DNA of 39,612 nt from Dysgonamonadaceae bacterium (GCA_031260045.1 JAIRKO010000025.1:1-39612), one strand, 5' to 3'; counted from the first letter of the stretch, positions 7,924 through 17,967 are shown. Notes: a model not told the origin generated them from the letters alone. Program-made: numbers and translations.

Positions 7924-8042
7924 TCTTTGTTCGCATAAAATCGGTTATAAATTCAAAACACATTCTAACAATAAAAACATGGAAACAGTTATCAATCTAT
8001 AACATTCAAATGCCGATTATCAATTTATTTGTAATTGTAGCC

Positions 8043-8070
8043 TTGAATTAAGCGGAAAATTGTAACTTTG
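8043..8070 (+). promoter_or_regulatory. Promoter of gltB
   Basis: TTG (8043..8045) and TAACTTTG (8063..8070) are 17 bp apart and match -33/-7. Start site about 25 nt before the gltB ATG. Confidence 0.65.
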
Positions 8071-8101
8071 CCGCCTGAAAAATAAAAACAAGTATTGAAA
8101 A

Positions 8102-11100
8102 ATGATGAATGATGTAAATTTGTATCGTCCCGAATATGAGCATGACGCATGTGGCGTCGGTTTGCTGGTCGATATTCGCGGAAACAGGTCGCACGACATT
8201 GTAGAAAAAGGTTTGCAGGTGCTTGAACACATGCTGCACCGAGGCGCCGAAAGCGCCGATAACAAAACCGGCGACGGCGCGGGAATTACCCTCCAAATCC
8301 CTCATGAATTTATCCTTTTGCAGGGCGTTCCCGTTCCCGAAAGGGGGAAATACGGCACCGGACTGGTTTTTCTTCCGAAAGAAAACGAACAGGCTGCCCT
8401 GTATATGGAAGTGTTGCAAAATATTGTCGAACAGGAAGGACTTCAACTGCTTTCCGTCCGCGACGTTCCGGTCAACAGCGGCATATTGGGCGAAATTTCA
8501 AAGGCAAACGAACCGGCTATCAAACAGATATTTGTTGCCGGGGAAGACCGACCTGATGTGCTGGAACGACGGCTGTATGTTGTCCGGAAAAAAATGGAAA
8601 ACAAAATCCTGAAATCTTCCCTCGCCGATAAAAAAAGTTTTTATATCGCAAGCCTTTCCACACAGCGCATTGTGTATAAGGGCATGTTGACTTCCGAGCA
8701 GTTGCGCGACTATTTCACCGACCTGACCAATCCTTATTTTACGAGCGGTTTGGCGCTGGTTCATTCGCGTTTCAGCACCAACACGTTTCCGAGTTGGGAT
8801 TTGGCGCAGCCTTTCCGCCTGCTCGGACACAACGGCGAAATCAATACCATTCGCGGAAATCGTTACTGGATGCAAGCCCGCGAAAGCGTGCTGAAAGCGC
8901 CGGAACTCGGAAAATTAGACGAACTGTTTCCGATTATTCAGCCTGGCATGTCCGACAGCGCGTCCCTCGACAATGTGCTGGAATTTCTGATTATGGCGGG
9001 CATTTCGTTTCCACACGCCATGGCGATGCTCGTCCCCGAAAGTTGGAACGAAAAAAACCCGATTTCAGACGAACTGAAAGCGTTTTACGAATACAACAGT
9101 ATTATTATGGAGCCTTGGGACGGACCGGCAACCCTGCTGTTTACCGACGGTCGTTACGCCGGTGGGATGCTCGACAGGAACGGCTTGCGACCCGCGCGCT
9201 ACCTGATTACGCACGGCGATATTATGGTCATCGCATCGGAAGTGGGCGTATTGCCGTTCGACGCTGCCGAAATAAAGGAAAAAGGACGCCTGCAACCCGG
9301 TAAAATGCTGATGATTGACACGGAAAAAGGAAAACTGTATTACGACGCCGAACTGAAAGCCGAACTTGCCGCCGCCCATCCCTACGGGGAATGGCTGTCG
9401 AAAAACCGGATTTCACTGAGCGATATATTTTCGGGAAGAACGGTCAAATACGAAGTCAATAATCAGTCTGCCTGCCTCAAGGCTTTCGGGTACACGCAGG
9501 AAGACATCGAAAAGTTGATTATCCCGATGGCGATGGAAGGAAAAGAGCCGATTGGGTCGATGGGTAACGATACGCCTTTGGCTGTTTTGTCGAACAAGCC
9601 GCAACGGATGTTCAATTATTTCAGGCAGTTGTTTGCCCAAGTAACCAACCCGCCAATCGACCCGATTAGGGAGGAATTGGTAATGTCCCTGTCGCTGTAT
9701 ATCGGTTGTCAGGACGGCAATGTGCTTGAGCCGTCGCCGGATTTGTGCAAAATGGTGAAACTGCCGGTGCCGATTCTCAACAATATTGATTTGGATATTT
9801 TGACGCATTTGGGTTACAAGGGCTTTAAATCCCTGACCGTTCCTATGTTGTTTGATGTAACTCCCCCCGCCAAAGGCGAAAAATCGTTGTCGGACGCGCT
9901 GGGCAATCTTTGCCGGCAAGCCGAAAAAGCGGTGGACGAGGGTTACCATTATATTATAATGAGCGACCGAGGCGTGGACGCTACACATGCAGCCATTCCT
10001 TCGTTGCTTGCCGTTTCGGCGGTTCACCACCATTTGATTGAAAAACGGAAACGGATGCAGATTGCGATTGTGGTCGAAACCGCCGAAGCCCGCGAAGTCA
10101 ATCATTTCGCGCTTCTGTTTGCTTTTGGCGCAACTGCCGTTAATCCTTACATGGCTTTTGCCGTTTTGCATGAAAAAGTGAAATTGCACGAGATACAATT
10201 GGATTACCACACGGCGGAAAAAAATTACATCAAAGCCATATCCAAAGGGCTTTTGAAGGTACTTTCCAAAATGGGTATTTCTACCTTGTGGAGTTATCGC
10301 GGCGCACAGATTTTTGAGGCAGTCGGCGTGAGCCAAAAAACGCTGGACATTTATTTCAGGGAAATGACTTCGCGAATTGGCGGCGTGGAACTGTCCGACA
10401 TTGCCAGAGACGCTTTGATTTCTCACCACGAGGCTTTCGGCAATCCCGACGCGCCCGATTTCAAACTGCAATCCACTTACACCGTGCCGAATGCCGGTAT
10501 TTATACTTTCCGCAAGGAAGGCGAATACCACGCATGGAATCCCGAAACCATTTCCAAATTGCAGATTGCCGCGCGTGTGGGCGACTACGGGATGTTTAAA
10601 GAATATACCGATATTACGGATAACAAAATACAGCCGGTATTCCTGCGCAATTTCCTGACATATAAACGCAAACCGATTGATATTTCCAAAGTTGAACCGG
10701 TCGAAGAAATCACGAAACGCTTTGTTACGGGGGCGATGTCGTTCGGCTCCATCAGTCGGGAAGCGCACGAGGCGATGGCTATTGCGCTGAATATCCTGCA
10801 CGGGAAAAGCAATACCGGCGAAGGCGGGGAAGATCCCGCGCGTTTCAAAATCGGCGACGACGGATTGAATCGCCGTTCTGCCATCAAACAAATCGCTTCG
10901 GGACGCTTTGGCGTAACTGCCGAATATCTGGTGAATGCCGACGAACTGCAAATCAAAATCGCACAAGGCGCTAAGCCGGGCGAAGGCGGGCAGTTGCCGG
11001 GGTTCAAAGTCGATAAAATCATTGCGAAAACTCGACATTCCATTCCCGGAATTACTTTGATTTCGCCGCCGCCTCATCATGATATTTATTCGATTGAAGA

Positions 11101-12625
11101 TTTGGCGCAGTTGATTTTTGATTTGAAAAATGTAAATCCACAGGCGCAAATTTCCGTGAAATTAGTTGCCGAAACAGGCGTTGGCACCATTGCCGCAGGC
11201 GTGGCGAAAGCCAAAGCGGATATGATTTTGATTAGCGGCGCGGAAGGCGGAACGGGCGCAAGCCCGATGAGTTCCATCAAACACGCGGGTATTTCGGGCG
11301 AACTCGGACTGGCGGAAACGCAGCAAACGCTCGTCATAAACAACCTGCGCGGATTTATCCGTTTGCAAACTGACGGGCAGTTGAAGTCGGGCAAGGACAT
11401 TATTATTTCCGCCCTGCTCGGCGCCGAAGAATTCGGATTTGCCACCAGCGCTCTGATTGTACTCGGCTGCGTGATGATGCGCAAATGCCACCTCAATACT
11501 TGTCCGGTGGGCATTGCAACGCAGGACGAAAGGCTGCGCGCTCGTTTCAGTGGGAAACACGAATACCTGCTTAATTTTTTTACTTTCCTTGCGCAGGAAG
11601 TCCGCGAACATCTGGCGCAAATGGGTTTCAAAACGATGGATGAAATCATTGGTCGCTCGGATTTGATTGAAATACGAAAAGATTTGAAATTTAACGATAA
11701 AGCGGCAAAATTGGATTTGTCGAAATTAATCCATTTTGTGAATAACGGAAATGACATTCGTTGCACAAGGAAACAGGATCATAAAATAGAACATGTCCTT
11801 GATAGGGAACTAATTCGCAAGAACAAACCGGCTATCGAAAAATCGCTTCCCGTGGAGATGAATGTCGATATTGCCAATACCGATCGGGCGGTGGGCGCTA
11901 TGTTGTCGGGCGAAATAGCCAAACGGCACGGAAATCGGGGTTTGCAGGACGGCACGGTTACGGTTAGGTTCAAAGGCTCTGCCGGACAGAGTTTCGGCGC
12001 TTTCCTCGCTGCCGGCGTTACTTTCTCTCTGGAGGGCGAAGCCAACGACTATCTCGGCAAAGGGCTTTCGGGCGGGCGCATTTCGGTGGTGCCGCCGAAA
12101 TTCAGCGTGTTTGTTCCCGAAGAAAATATCATAGCCGGCAACACTTTATTGTATGGCGCAACTTCCGGCGAAGTGTATATCAACGGTCGGGTCGGGGAGC
12201 GCTTCTGCGTGAGAAATTCGGGAGCAATCGCCGTCGTGGAAGGCGCGGGCGACCACTGTTGCGAATACATGACCGGCGGGCGGACGGTGGTCTTGGGTTC
12301 GACCGGAAAGAATTTTGCCGCAGGCATGAGCGGCGGACTGGCTTATGTGCTGGATATGAAAGGCGATTTCGACTATTTCTGTAATATGGAAATGGTAGAA
12401 CTGACGCTGATTGAAGACAAATCGGACAGTCTGGAACTCAACCGTTTGATTTCGCAACATTTCCGTTATACGCAAAGCGCTTTGGCGAAAAGAATTTTGG
12501 ATAATTGGGAGGAATACCTCAAACATTTCATCAAAATTACGCCGATTGAATACAAAAAAGTGTTGCAGGAAGAGAAAATGGAAGCAATAAAGAAGAAAAT
12601 TGAAATTGTTGAATCGGATTACTGA
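8102..12625 (+). CDS. gltB: Glutamate synthase large subunit (GOGAT alpha)
   Basis: A 1507-aa enzyme that transfers the amide of glutamine to 2-oxoglutarate. The class II glutaminase domain has its N-terminal nucleophile at Cys17 (HDACGVG), exposed after removal of a short propeptide. Central and FMN-binding synthase domains follow (GAMSFGSISREAHEAM, NTGEGGEDPARF, then SGAEGGTGASPMSSIKHAG). The 3Fe-4S cysteines lie in CVMMRKCHLNTCPVG. The C-terminal GXGXG beta-helix is complete (GGRTVVLG, GMSGGLAYVLD). Length is normal for bacterial GltB. Two ATGs (8102 and 8105) are possible; the first is used here. gltD follows after 118 bp, so ammonium assimilation via GS-GOGAT is encoded here as an operon. 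Confidence 0.97.
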   Translation: MMNDVNLYRPEYEHDACGVGLLVDIRGNRSHDIVEKGLQVLEHMLHRGAESADNKTGDGAGITLQIPHEFILLQGVPVPERGKYGTGLVFLPKENEQAALYMEVLQNIVEQEGLQLLSVRDVPVNSGILGEISKANEPAIKQIFVAGEDRPDVLERRLYVVRKKMENKILKSSLADKKSFYIASLSTQRIVYKGMLTSEQLRDYFTDLTNPYFTSGLALVHSRFSTNTFPSWDLAQPFRLLGHNGEINTIRGNRYWMQARESVLKAPELGKLDELFPIIQPGMSDSASLDNVLEFLIMAGISFPHAMAMLVPESWNEKNPISDELKAFYEYNSIIMEPWDGPATLLFTDGRYAGGMLDRNGLRPARYLITHGDIMVIASEVGVLPFDAAEIKEKGRLQPGKMLMIDTEKGKLYYDAELKAELAAAHPYGEWLSKNRISLSDIFSGRTVKYEVNNQSACLKAFGYTQEDIEKLIIPMAMEGKEPIGSMGNDTPLAVLSNKPQRMFNYFRQLFAQVTNPPIDPIREELVMSLSLYIGCQDGNVLEPSPDLCKMVKLPVPILNNIDLDILTHLGYKGFKSLTVPMLFDVTPPAKGEKSLSDALGNLCRQAEKAVDEGYHYIIMSDRGVDATHAAIPSLLAVSAVHHHLIEKRKRMQIAIVVETAEAREVNHFALLFAFGATAVNPYMAFAVLHEKVKLHEIQLDYHTAEKNYIKAISKGLLKVLSKMGISTLWSYRGAQIFEAVGVSQKTLDIYFREMTSRIGGVELSDIARDALISHHEAFGNPDAPDFKLQSTYTVPNAGIYTFRKEGEYHAWNPETISKLQIAARVGDYGMFKEYTDITDNKIQPVFLRNFLTYKRKPIDISKVEPVEEITKRFVTGAMSFGSISREAHEAMAIALNILHGKSNTGEGGEDPARFKIGDDGLNRRSAIKQIASGRFGVTAEYLVNADELQIKIAQGAKPGEGGQLPGFKVDKIIAKTRHSIPGITLISPPPHHDIYSIEDLAQLIFDLKNVNPQAQISVKLVAETGVGTIAAGVAKAKADMILISGAEGGTGASPMSSIKHAGISGELGLAETQQTLVINNLRGFIRLQTDGQLKSGKDIIISALLGAEEFGFATSALIVLGCVMMRKCHLNTCPVGIATQDERLRARFSGKHEYLLNFFTFLAQEVREHLAQMGFKTMDEIIGRSDLIEIRKDLKFNDKAAKLDLSKLIHFVNNGNDIRCTRKQDHKIEHVLDRELIRKNKPAIEKSLPVEMNVDIANTDRAVGAMLSGEIAKRHGNRGLQDGTVTVRFKGSAGQSFGAFLAAGVTFSLEGEANDYLGKGLSGGRISVVPPKFSVFVPEENIIAGNTLLYGATSGEVYINGRVGERFCVRNSGAIAVVEGAGDHCCEYMTGGRTVVLGSTGKNFAAGMSGGLAYVLDMKGDFDYFCNMEMVELTLIEDKSDSLELNRLISQHFRYTQSALAKRILDNWEEYLKHFIKITPIEYKKVLQEEKMEAIKKKIEIVESDY

Positions 12626-12639
12626 AAAACGAGCTGCGG

Positions 12640-12735
12640 TTTGCGGGTCTCCGCTACGCCCGCAATGAGAAAACCTGAAGCAATCCGGAATAAAAAATAG
12701 ATTTTAATTTTTCACACATACTTAATCATATATTG
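12640..12735. repeat. Dispersed repeat family B, copy in the gltB-gltD gap
   Basis: Contains GTCTCCGCTACGCCCGCAAT (reverse complement present at 21680..21705), then TGAAGCAATCCGGAATAAAAAAT and TTTTTCACACATA, which match the reverse complement of 24487..24546. It is therefore the same composite repeat, inverted, and forms most of the spacer inside the glt operon. Confidence 0.6.
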
Positions 12736-12743
12736 AAACAGTT

Positions 12744-14162
12744 ATGGGAAACGCGAAAGCATTTTTAACAATAAACAGAAAAGAAGCGGGTTATCGCCCT
12801 GTATTTGAACGAATAGCCGATTTTGGCGAAGTGGAGCAAACCCTGAACATGGAAGACCGGATGCTGCAAGCCTCCCGTTGCATGGAGTGCGGGGTTGCTT
12901 TTTGCCATTGGGCGTGCCCCTTGGGCAATTTGATTCCCGAATGGCAGGATTTGCTGTACAAAGGGAAATGGTTTGAAGCCTATCGGGTATTAAGCGCCAA
13001 GAATAACTTCCCGGAGTTTACTGGTCGGGTATGCCCGGCTTTGTGCGAGAAAAGTTGTGTGTTGAACATACAGCATCAGCCGTTAACCGTTCGCGAAAAC
13101 GAAGCGGCGATAGCAGAACATGCTTTCATAGAAGGGTTTGTGAAGGCTTATCCGCCGAAAACGCGCACGGGGAAGAAAGTGGCTGTTGTCGGTTCGGGTC
13201 CGGCGGGTCTGGCTGTCGCCGATATATTGAACCGGAAAGGTCATTCGGTAACGGTTTTTGAAAAGGACGAAACCATTGGCGGTTTGCTCCGTTTGGGTAT
13301 TCCCGATTTCAAACTGAACAAGGGGATTATCGACCGGCGGTTGAAATTGCTGGAGGCGGAAGGAATTATTTTTACGACGAATACGGAAGTCGGTAAAGAC
13401 CTGCCCGCCGGAAAGTTGCTGTCGTCGTTCGATGCGGTTTGCTTGGCGACGGGCGCAGGCGTTCCGCGCGACTTGCCCATTGAAGGACGAGATTTGAAAG
13501 GCATCCATTTTGCTTTGGACTTCCTAAAGCAGCAAAACCGCATCGTAGCCGGACGAACCATACCGGCTACCGAACAAATTCAAGCCAAAGGCAAAAAAGT
13601 ACTGGTAATCGGGGGGGGAGATACCGGTTCGGATTGCGTGGGGACGTCTATTCGCCGGAAAGCCACGAGCGTGACGCAGATAGAAATCCTGCCCCAGCCA
13701 CCTGCGGGCGAAAATCCCGATACGCCCTGGCCCTATTATCCGAATATATTGAAAACATCCAGTTCCCACGAAGAAGGAGTTACGCGCCGCTGGTCGCTGG
13801 CGTCCAAACGTTTTATTGAGAATAAGGGAAAAGTGACCGGCGTGGAAGTCGTTGAAGTAGAGTGGACAAAAGACGCATCGGGTCGTTTCACGATGAAAGA
13901 AATCGGCAAACCCGAAATTATTCCCGCTGATTTGGTACTGCTTTCCATGGGTTTTACGCAGCCGGTGCATGAAGGTCTGCTGGACGATTTGGGCGTGAAA
14001 TACGACGCGCGCGGAAACGTGGAGGCGGTGAAGCCTAACGAATCGTCGACAGCAAAAGTTTTTGTGGCGGGGGATGTTACTACCGGGGCGAGTTTGGTAG
14101 TGCGTGCGCTGTATTCGGGACGGAAGGCGGCGGAGGCGGTGAATGATTATTTGCTTTGTTGA
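12744..14162 (+). CDS. gltD: Glutamate synthase small subunit (NADPH, GOGAT beta)
   Basis: A 472-aa flavoprotein that feeds NADPH electrons to GltB. The N-terminal 4Fe-4S cluster cysteines are in CMECGVAFCHWACPLGN and CPALCEKSC. The FAD site is GSGPAGLAVAD (about residue 149) and the NADPH site is GGGDTGSDCVGTSIRR (about 290). A second FAD contact, VFVAGDVTTGASLV, is near the C-terminus. Length is typical of GltD. The presence of the beta subunit indicates the NADPH-dependent rather than the ferredoxin-dependent enzyme. Family A repeat copy 3 follows 10 bp after the stop. Confidence 0.97.
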   Translation: MGNAKAFLTINRKEAGYRPVFERIADFGEVEQTLNMEDRMLQASRCMECGVAFCHWACPLGNLIPEWQDLLYKGKWFEAYRVLSAKNNFPEFTGRVCPALCEKSCVLNIQHQPLTVRENEAAIAEHAFIEGFVKAYPPKTRTGKKVAVVGSGPAGLAVADILNRKGHSVTVFEKDETIGGLLRLGIPDFKLNKGIIDRRLKLLEAEGIIFTTNTEVGKDLPAGKLLSSFDAVCLATGAGVPRDLPIEGRDLKGIHFALDFLKQQNRIVAGRTIPATEQIQAKGKKVLVIGGGDTGSDCVGTSIRRKATSVTQIEILPQPPAGENPDTPWPYYPNILKTSSSHEEGVTRRWSLASKRFIENKGKVTGVEVVEVEWTKDASGRFTMKEIGKPEIIPADLVLLSMGFTQPVHEGLLDDLGVKYDARGNVEAVKPNESSTAKVFVAGDVTTGASLVVRALYSGRKAAEAVNDYLLC

Positions 14163-14172
14163 GGCTTGAAAT

Positions 14173-14241
14173 ATACGCAAAAAATGCGGAGACGCAAAGT
14201 TTTTAGAAAAGCATTACATTGCGTCTTCGCGTCTTAGCGTA
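14173..14241. repeat. Dispersed palindromic repeat family A, copy 3
   Basis: Imperfect palindrome from ATACGC to GCGTAC with inner GAGACGCAAAG and TTGCGTCTTCGCG arms. It fills the gltD-gcvT gap and may form an RNA hairpin there. Confidence 0.65.
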
Positions 14242-14258
14242 CAAATAAAACATAAACA

Positions 14259-15353
14259 ATGAAAAAAACTCCCTTAAATGCCATTCATCGCGCACTGGGC
14301 GCACGGATGCACGAATTTGCCGGTTACGACATGCCTGTCGAATATTCCGGCATCATTGACGAACACAACACCGTTGTAAATAGCGTCGGCGTATTCGACG
14401 TGTCCCACATGGGCGAGTTTTGGGTGAAAGGCTCGAACGCCCAAGCGCTGATTCAACAAATTACATCCAACGATATTTCCGCCCTGCCAGTCGGAAAAGC
14501 GCAATATACCTGCTTTCCCAACGAAAACGGCGGCATCGTCGACGATTTGCTCGTTTACCGTTGCGAACCGGAAAAATACATGCTGGTTGTGAATGCCTCA
14601 AACATTGAAAAAGACTGGGAATGGTGCGTGAAAAACAACACCGCAGGCGCAGAAATGGAAAATGCTTCCGACCGCATCGCCCAACTGGCGGTTCAAGGAC
14701 CTTTGGCTTTGAAAACCCTCCAAAAACTGACGGATACCGATTTGGCGGCAATTCCCTACTATGCCTTTGCGACTGGGAAGTTTGCCGAAGTCGAAAATGT
14801 AATTATTTCAAACACGGGATATACCGGTTGCGGCGGGTTTGAATTGTATTTCCACCCCGAACACGCCGTAAATATCTGGAACGCTGTTTTTGAAGCCGGC
14901 GCCGAATTTGGCGTCAAACCGATCGGACTGGGCGCTCGCGACACTTTGCGTTTGGAAGCCGGATTTCCGTTATACGGCAATGAGTTGGACGACACGACTT
15001 CGCCTTTGCAAGCCGGTTTGGGCTGGATTACCAAGTTTACCGAAGGTAACGATTTTATTTCGCGCCCGATACTGGAAAACGAAAAGGCAAACGGCGTGCC
15101 GCGTAAAATGGTCGGTTTTGAGATGGTTGGAAAGGGGATTGCCCGTCATGGCTACGAAATTGTCGATGCTGCCGGGAAAACGATTGGGAATGTTACGTCG
15201 GGGTCTATTTCCCCCGCTACGAAAAAAGCCGTCGGAATGGGGTATGTCAAACCGGAGTATGCGAGCGTATCGACAACTATCTTCATCCGTATCCGGAATA
15301 AAGATATTGAGGCGATTGTGGTGAAACCGCCTTTTCGGGGAGCGCGGCGTTGA
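14259..15353 (+). CDS. gcvT: Aminomethyltransferase (glycine cleavage T protein)
   Basis: A 364-aa protein that transfers the methylene group from the aminomethyl-lipoyl H protein to tetrahydrofolate. Family motifs include [34 protein letters not shown] with the folate-contacting aspartate (D95/D96), [12 protein letters not shown], and [20 protein letters not shown]. The C-terminal barrel domain with MGYV and PFRG is complete. The other gcv genes (gcvH, gcvP) are not in the window, which is common in Bacteroidota. It is bracketed by two family A repeats, so it may be transcribed with gltBD only weakly; no own promoter was recognised. Confidence 0.95.
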   Translation: MKKTPLNAIHRALGARMHEFAGYDMPVEYSGIIDEHNTVVNSVGVFDVSHMGEFWVKGSNAQALIQQITSNDISALPVGKAQYTCFPNENGGIVDDLLVYRCEPEKYMLVVNASNIEKDWEWCVKNNTAGAEMENASDRIAQLAVQGPLALKTLQKLTDTDLAAIPYYAFATGKFAEVENVIISNTGYTGCGGFELYFHPEHAVNIWNAVFEAGAEFGVKPIGLGARDTLRLEAGFPLYGNELDDTTSPLQAGLGWITKFTEGNDFISRPILENEKANGVPRKMVGFEMVGKGIARHGYEIVDAAGKTIGNVTSGSISPATKKAVGMGYVKPEYASVSTTIFIRIRNKDIEAIVVKPPFRGARR

Positions 15354-15356
15354 TTT

Positions 15357-15419
15357 GTACGCGAAGGCGCAACGTAATACTTTAATAAAAACTTCGCATC
15401 CCCGCATTTTCGCGTATAT
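15357..15419. repeat. Dispersed palindromic repeat family A, copy 4
   Basis: GTACGCGAAGGCGCAACG ... ACTTCGCATCCCCGCATTTTCGCGTAT with the spacer TAATACTTTAATAAAA, close to copy 1. It ends 7 bp before the symporter ATG. Confidence 0.65.
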
Positions 15420-15425
15420 TTATAT

Positions 15426-16892
15426 ATGAACGAAACATCCATCCTCATCATAATCCTGCTCTATTTCGGCGTATTACTCGCCGTCGCCCGCATCATCGGA
15501 AAAAAACATTCGGGGAATGACGCGTTTTTCCTCGGCAACCGGAAATCGCCCTGGTACGTTGTTGCTTTCGGGATGATCGGGGCGTCGCTGTCGGGCGTTA
15601 CATTCGTTTCCGTTCCCGGAATGGTCGGGAAATTCGACATGACTTACATGCAAATGGTTGCCGGTTTCCTGTTGGGATACGCAGTGATCGCATTCGTCCT
15701 GCTGCCGATTTATTACAGACTGAACGTCGCCGGCATCTACGCCTACCTCGATGGTCGCATCGGTCGCAAGGCACGCAAAACCGCCGCCGGCTTTTTCATC
15801 CTCTCGCGAACCGTCACGGCTGCCGCCCGACTTTACGTTGCCGTATTAATTCTCCAAACCTACTGTTTCGACGCCCGCCGCATCCCCTTTGCGCTCACCG
15901 CCGCCGCTTTCCTGCTGATGATTTGGCTATATACCCACAAAAGCGGCATCATGACGATTGTCTGGACTGATCTGCTGCAAACGTTTTTCATGCTTGCGGC
16001 GCTGGTGATTATCATCCTGCAAGTTGCAAAAGGCTTAAACCTTGATTTCAGCGGAATGATTGCCGCCGTGAAGGAAAGTCCTCATTCGCGCATCTTCGTT
16101 TTCGACGATTGGCGGTCGCAGCAGCATTTTTTCAAACAGTTTTTCGGCGGAATGTTTGTTACCATCGCCATGACGGGGATTGATCAGGAAATGATGCAAA
16201 AAAATCTATCGTGCAAGAATTTACGCGAAGCGCAAAAAAATGTTTGCACCTGCAGCCTCTTTTTTATTCCCGTCAATTTTTTATTCCTTTCCCTTGGAAT
16301 ATTGGCGCTTAATTACGCCTCCGCCAATCACATCGCTTTACCCGCCATGGGCGACGACATTCTTCCGACGCTCATTACCGGCGGTTATTTCGGAACAGCG
16401 GCGATTATCTTCTTCATCACCGGCATTATCGCCGTGACGTTTGCCGGCGCCGATTCGGCTTTAACGGGCTTGACCACTTCCGTTTGCGTTGATTTTCTGG
16501 GGATTAATAAATACGGGGAAAAGAAAGCGCGGCAAATCCGGCTGGTCGTACATGCGGCGATTTCGTTCGCTTTCATCGGGATTATGCTGCTTTTCAAGGC
16601 AATCAACAACACCAGCGTCATCGATGCCCTTTATCGGATTGTTTCCTATACTTACGGTCCCCTGCTGGGTTTGTTTGCATTCGGTATCCTGTTCAAAACC
16701 AAGACTTGCGACGGGGCGGTTCCGTATCTTTGCCTCCTCTCCCCCATCCTTTGTTTTGCGGGCGATTGCCTTTTGGGTGCGACCGTCGGCTATCGGTTTG
16801 GTTATGAACTGTTGATTGTGAATGCTGCGTTGGTGGCGGTTGGCTTGTTTATCATACCACCTCGTAAACCCCGCCCGGTCTGCAACGAATAA
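15426..16892 (+). CDS. Sodium:solute symporter (SSS family), substrate unknown
   Basis: A 488-aa integral membrane protein with about 13 hydrophobic helices. Typical SSS segments are visible: the N-terminal helix followed by the FFLGNRKSPWYVVAFGMIGASLSG loop (by its ends FFLGNRKS and GASLSG), VTFVSVPG, and later TGIIAVTFAGADSALTGLTT, which corresponds to the Na+-coordinating helix-8 region. It ends in a short polar tail. The family imports sugars, amino acids, carboxylates or nucleosides with Na+; nothing in the sequence or neighbours settles the substrate. Its last 41 bp overlap the convergent dprA gene. Confidence 0.85.
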   Translation: MNETSILIIILLYFGVLLAVARIIGKKHSGNDAFFLGNRKSPWYVVAFGMIGASLSGVTFVSVPGMVGKFDMTYMQMVAGFLLGYAVIAFVLLPIYYRLNVAGIYAYLDGRIGRKARKTAAGFFILSRTVTAAARLYVAVLILQTYCFDARRIPFALTAAAFLLMIWLYTHKSGIMTIVWTDLLQTFFMLAALVIIILQVAKGLNLDFSGMIAAVKESPHSRIFVFDDWRSQQHFFKQFFGGMFVTIAMTGIDQEMMQKNLSCKNLREAQKNVCTCSLFFIPVNFLFLSLGILALNYASANHIALPAMGDDILPTLITGGYFGTAAIIFFITGIIAVTFAGADSALTGLTTSVCVDFLGINKYGEKKARQIRLVVHAAISFAFIGIMLLFKAINNTSVIDALYRIVSYTYGPLLGLFAFGILFKTKTCDGAVPYLCLLSPILCFAGDCLLGATVGYRFGYELLIVNAALVAVGLFIIPPRKPRPVCNE

Positions 16893-17967
16893 TCCCCTTC
16901 ATCTCCAATTCAAACAACACGCCCGACAGTTTGCCGACAGACCACTTCAATTCAATCGCCAAACTGTTTTGTTGCAAATTTTCCGCCGTTGAAAGCAAAT
17001 CGAATACCGCTTTTTCTTCCGAATTCAAGTCGATAAAAAGATTGCGCTGAACAGCTGGACGGGCGTCCGAGCGGGTTTCGGCATCCCAATTCATTGTCCT
17101 GAAAACGTCGTGCGCCGAAGTGATTAAAGTCGCTTTGTTGTATTTGACGAGCGAATTGCAACCGGCGGAATAGCGGTCGTCAACCCTGCCGGGATACGCG
17201 AATACATCGCGATTGTAGGAATCGGCAATGTTGGCGGTAATCAACGCGCCGCCTTTTTCGGCTGATTCCACCACGACGACGCAATCGGCTATTCCAGCAA
17301 TGATGCGGTTTCGTTTTACAAAATTTTGCCGGTCGGGAACGGTTTTACTCATAAAATCGGTCAATAATCCACCCCGGTTTAACATTTCGACGGCAGTAGT
17401 CCGGTGAACGCTCGGATAAATTCGATCTAAACCATGCGCCAAAACGCCGACCGTTGCCATGTTTTCCCGCAGGGAAGCGCTATGGGCAAGAAAATCAATG
17501 CCGTATGCCAATCCGCTGACAATAAGGGTATCCGGAAATTTTTCCTTTACATCACGAACGAACCGTTCCGTCATGTTTCGCCCGTATGCCGAAGCATTCC
17601 GCGTGCCGATGACGCTGATAATTTTCGCCGCATTCAAATCGGCAACGCCCCGATAATAGAGCATAACGGGCGTATCGGCGCATTCCCGCAACCGGTGAGG
17701 ATAAGCGGAACTGGTGATAAAAAGCGGCGTTACTTTGCTTTTTTCGATGAAACGCATTTCCTGCTCGGCGCGTTTCAAAACTTCTGGGCGGCGGATTTCG
17801 GCGATAATGCGCTGCGAGATGCCCGGAATGCGTTCGAGCAAATGTTTTTTTTCGGTAAATACAACCGAAATATCATCCAAGTTATCAATGATTTGTTTGG
17901 CAATGATGTTGCCGATGCCTTTCACGAGGGTAATCCCGATTTGATAAATTAAGTTTTGGTCAAACAT
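16852..17967 (-). CDS. dprA: DNA-processing protein DprA
   Basis: A 371-aa protein from an ATG at 17967 (a TTG nine bases upstream is less likely). DprA loads RecA on incoming single-stranded DNA during transformation. An N-terminal helix-hairpin-helix-like region (GIGNIIAKQIID, GISQRIIAEIR) precedes the Rossmann core with VIGTRNASAYG, GLAYGIDFLAHSASL, GVLAHGLDRIYPSVHR, NRIIAGIADCVVVVESAEKGGA (seen as NRIIAG and ESAEKGGALITA) and YPGRVDDRYSAGCNSLV. The C-terminal winged-helix domain (about 300-371) is present. The 3' end overlaps the symporter gene by 41 bp on the opposite strand. A weak promoter lies about 30 bp upstream. Confidence 0.93.
   Translation of the reverse strand: MFDQNLIYQIGITLVKGIGNIIAKQIIDNLDDISVVFTEKKHLLERIPGISQRIIAEIRRPEVLKRAEQEMRFIEKSKVTPLFITSSAYPHRLRECADTPVMLYYRGVADLNAAKIISVIGTRNASAYGRNMTERFVRDVKEKFPDTLIVSGLAYGIDFLAHSASLRENMATVGVLAHGLDRIYPSVHRTTAVEMLNRGGLLTDFMSKTVPDRQNFVKRNRIIAGIADCVVVVESAEKGGALITANIADSYNRDVFAYPGRVDDRYSAGCNSLVKYNKATLITSAHDVFRTMNWDAETRSDARPAVQRNLFIDLNSEEKAVFDLLSTAENLQQNSLAIELKWSVGKLSGVLFELEMKGIIRCRPGGVYEVV

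Noticed and set aside
9413-11149. 578-codon open frame on the minus strand inside gltB
   Set aside because: Exactly antisense to the well-supported glutamate synthase gene; its composition (many Arg, His, Phe, Gln) is that of a mirror frame in biased codons, with no domain or signal.
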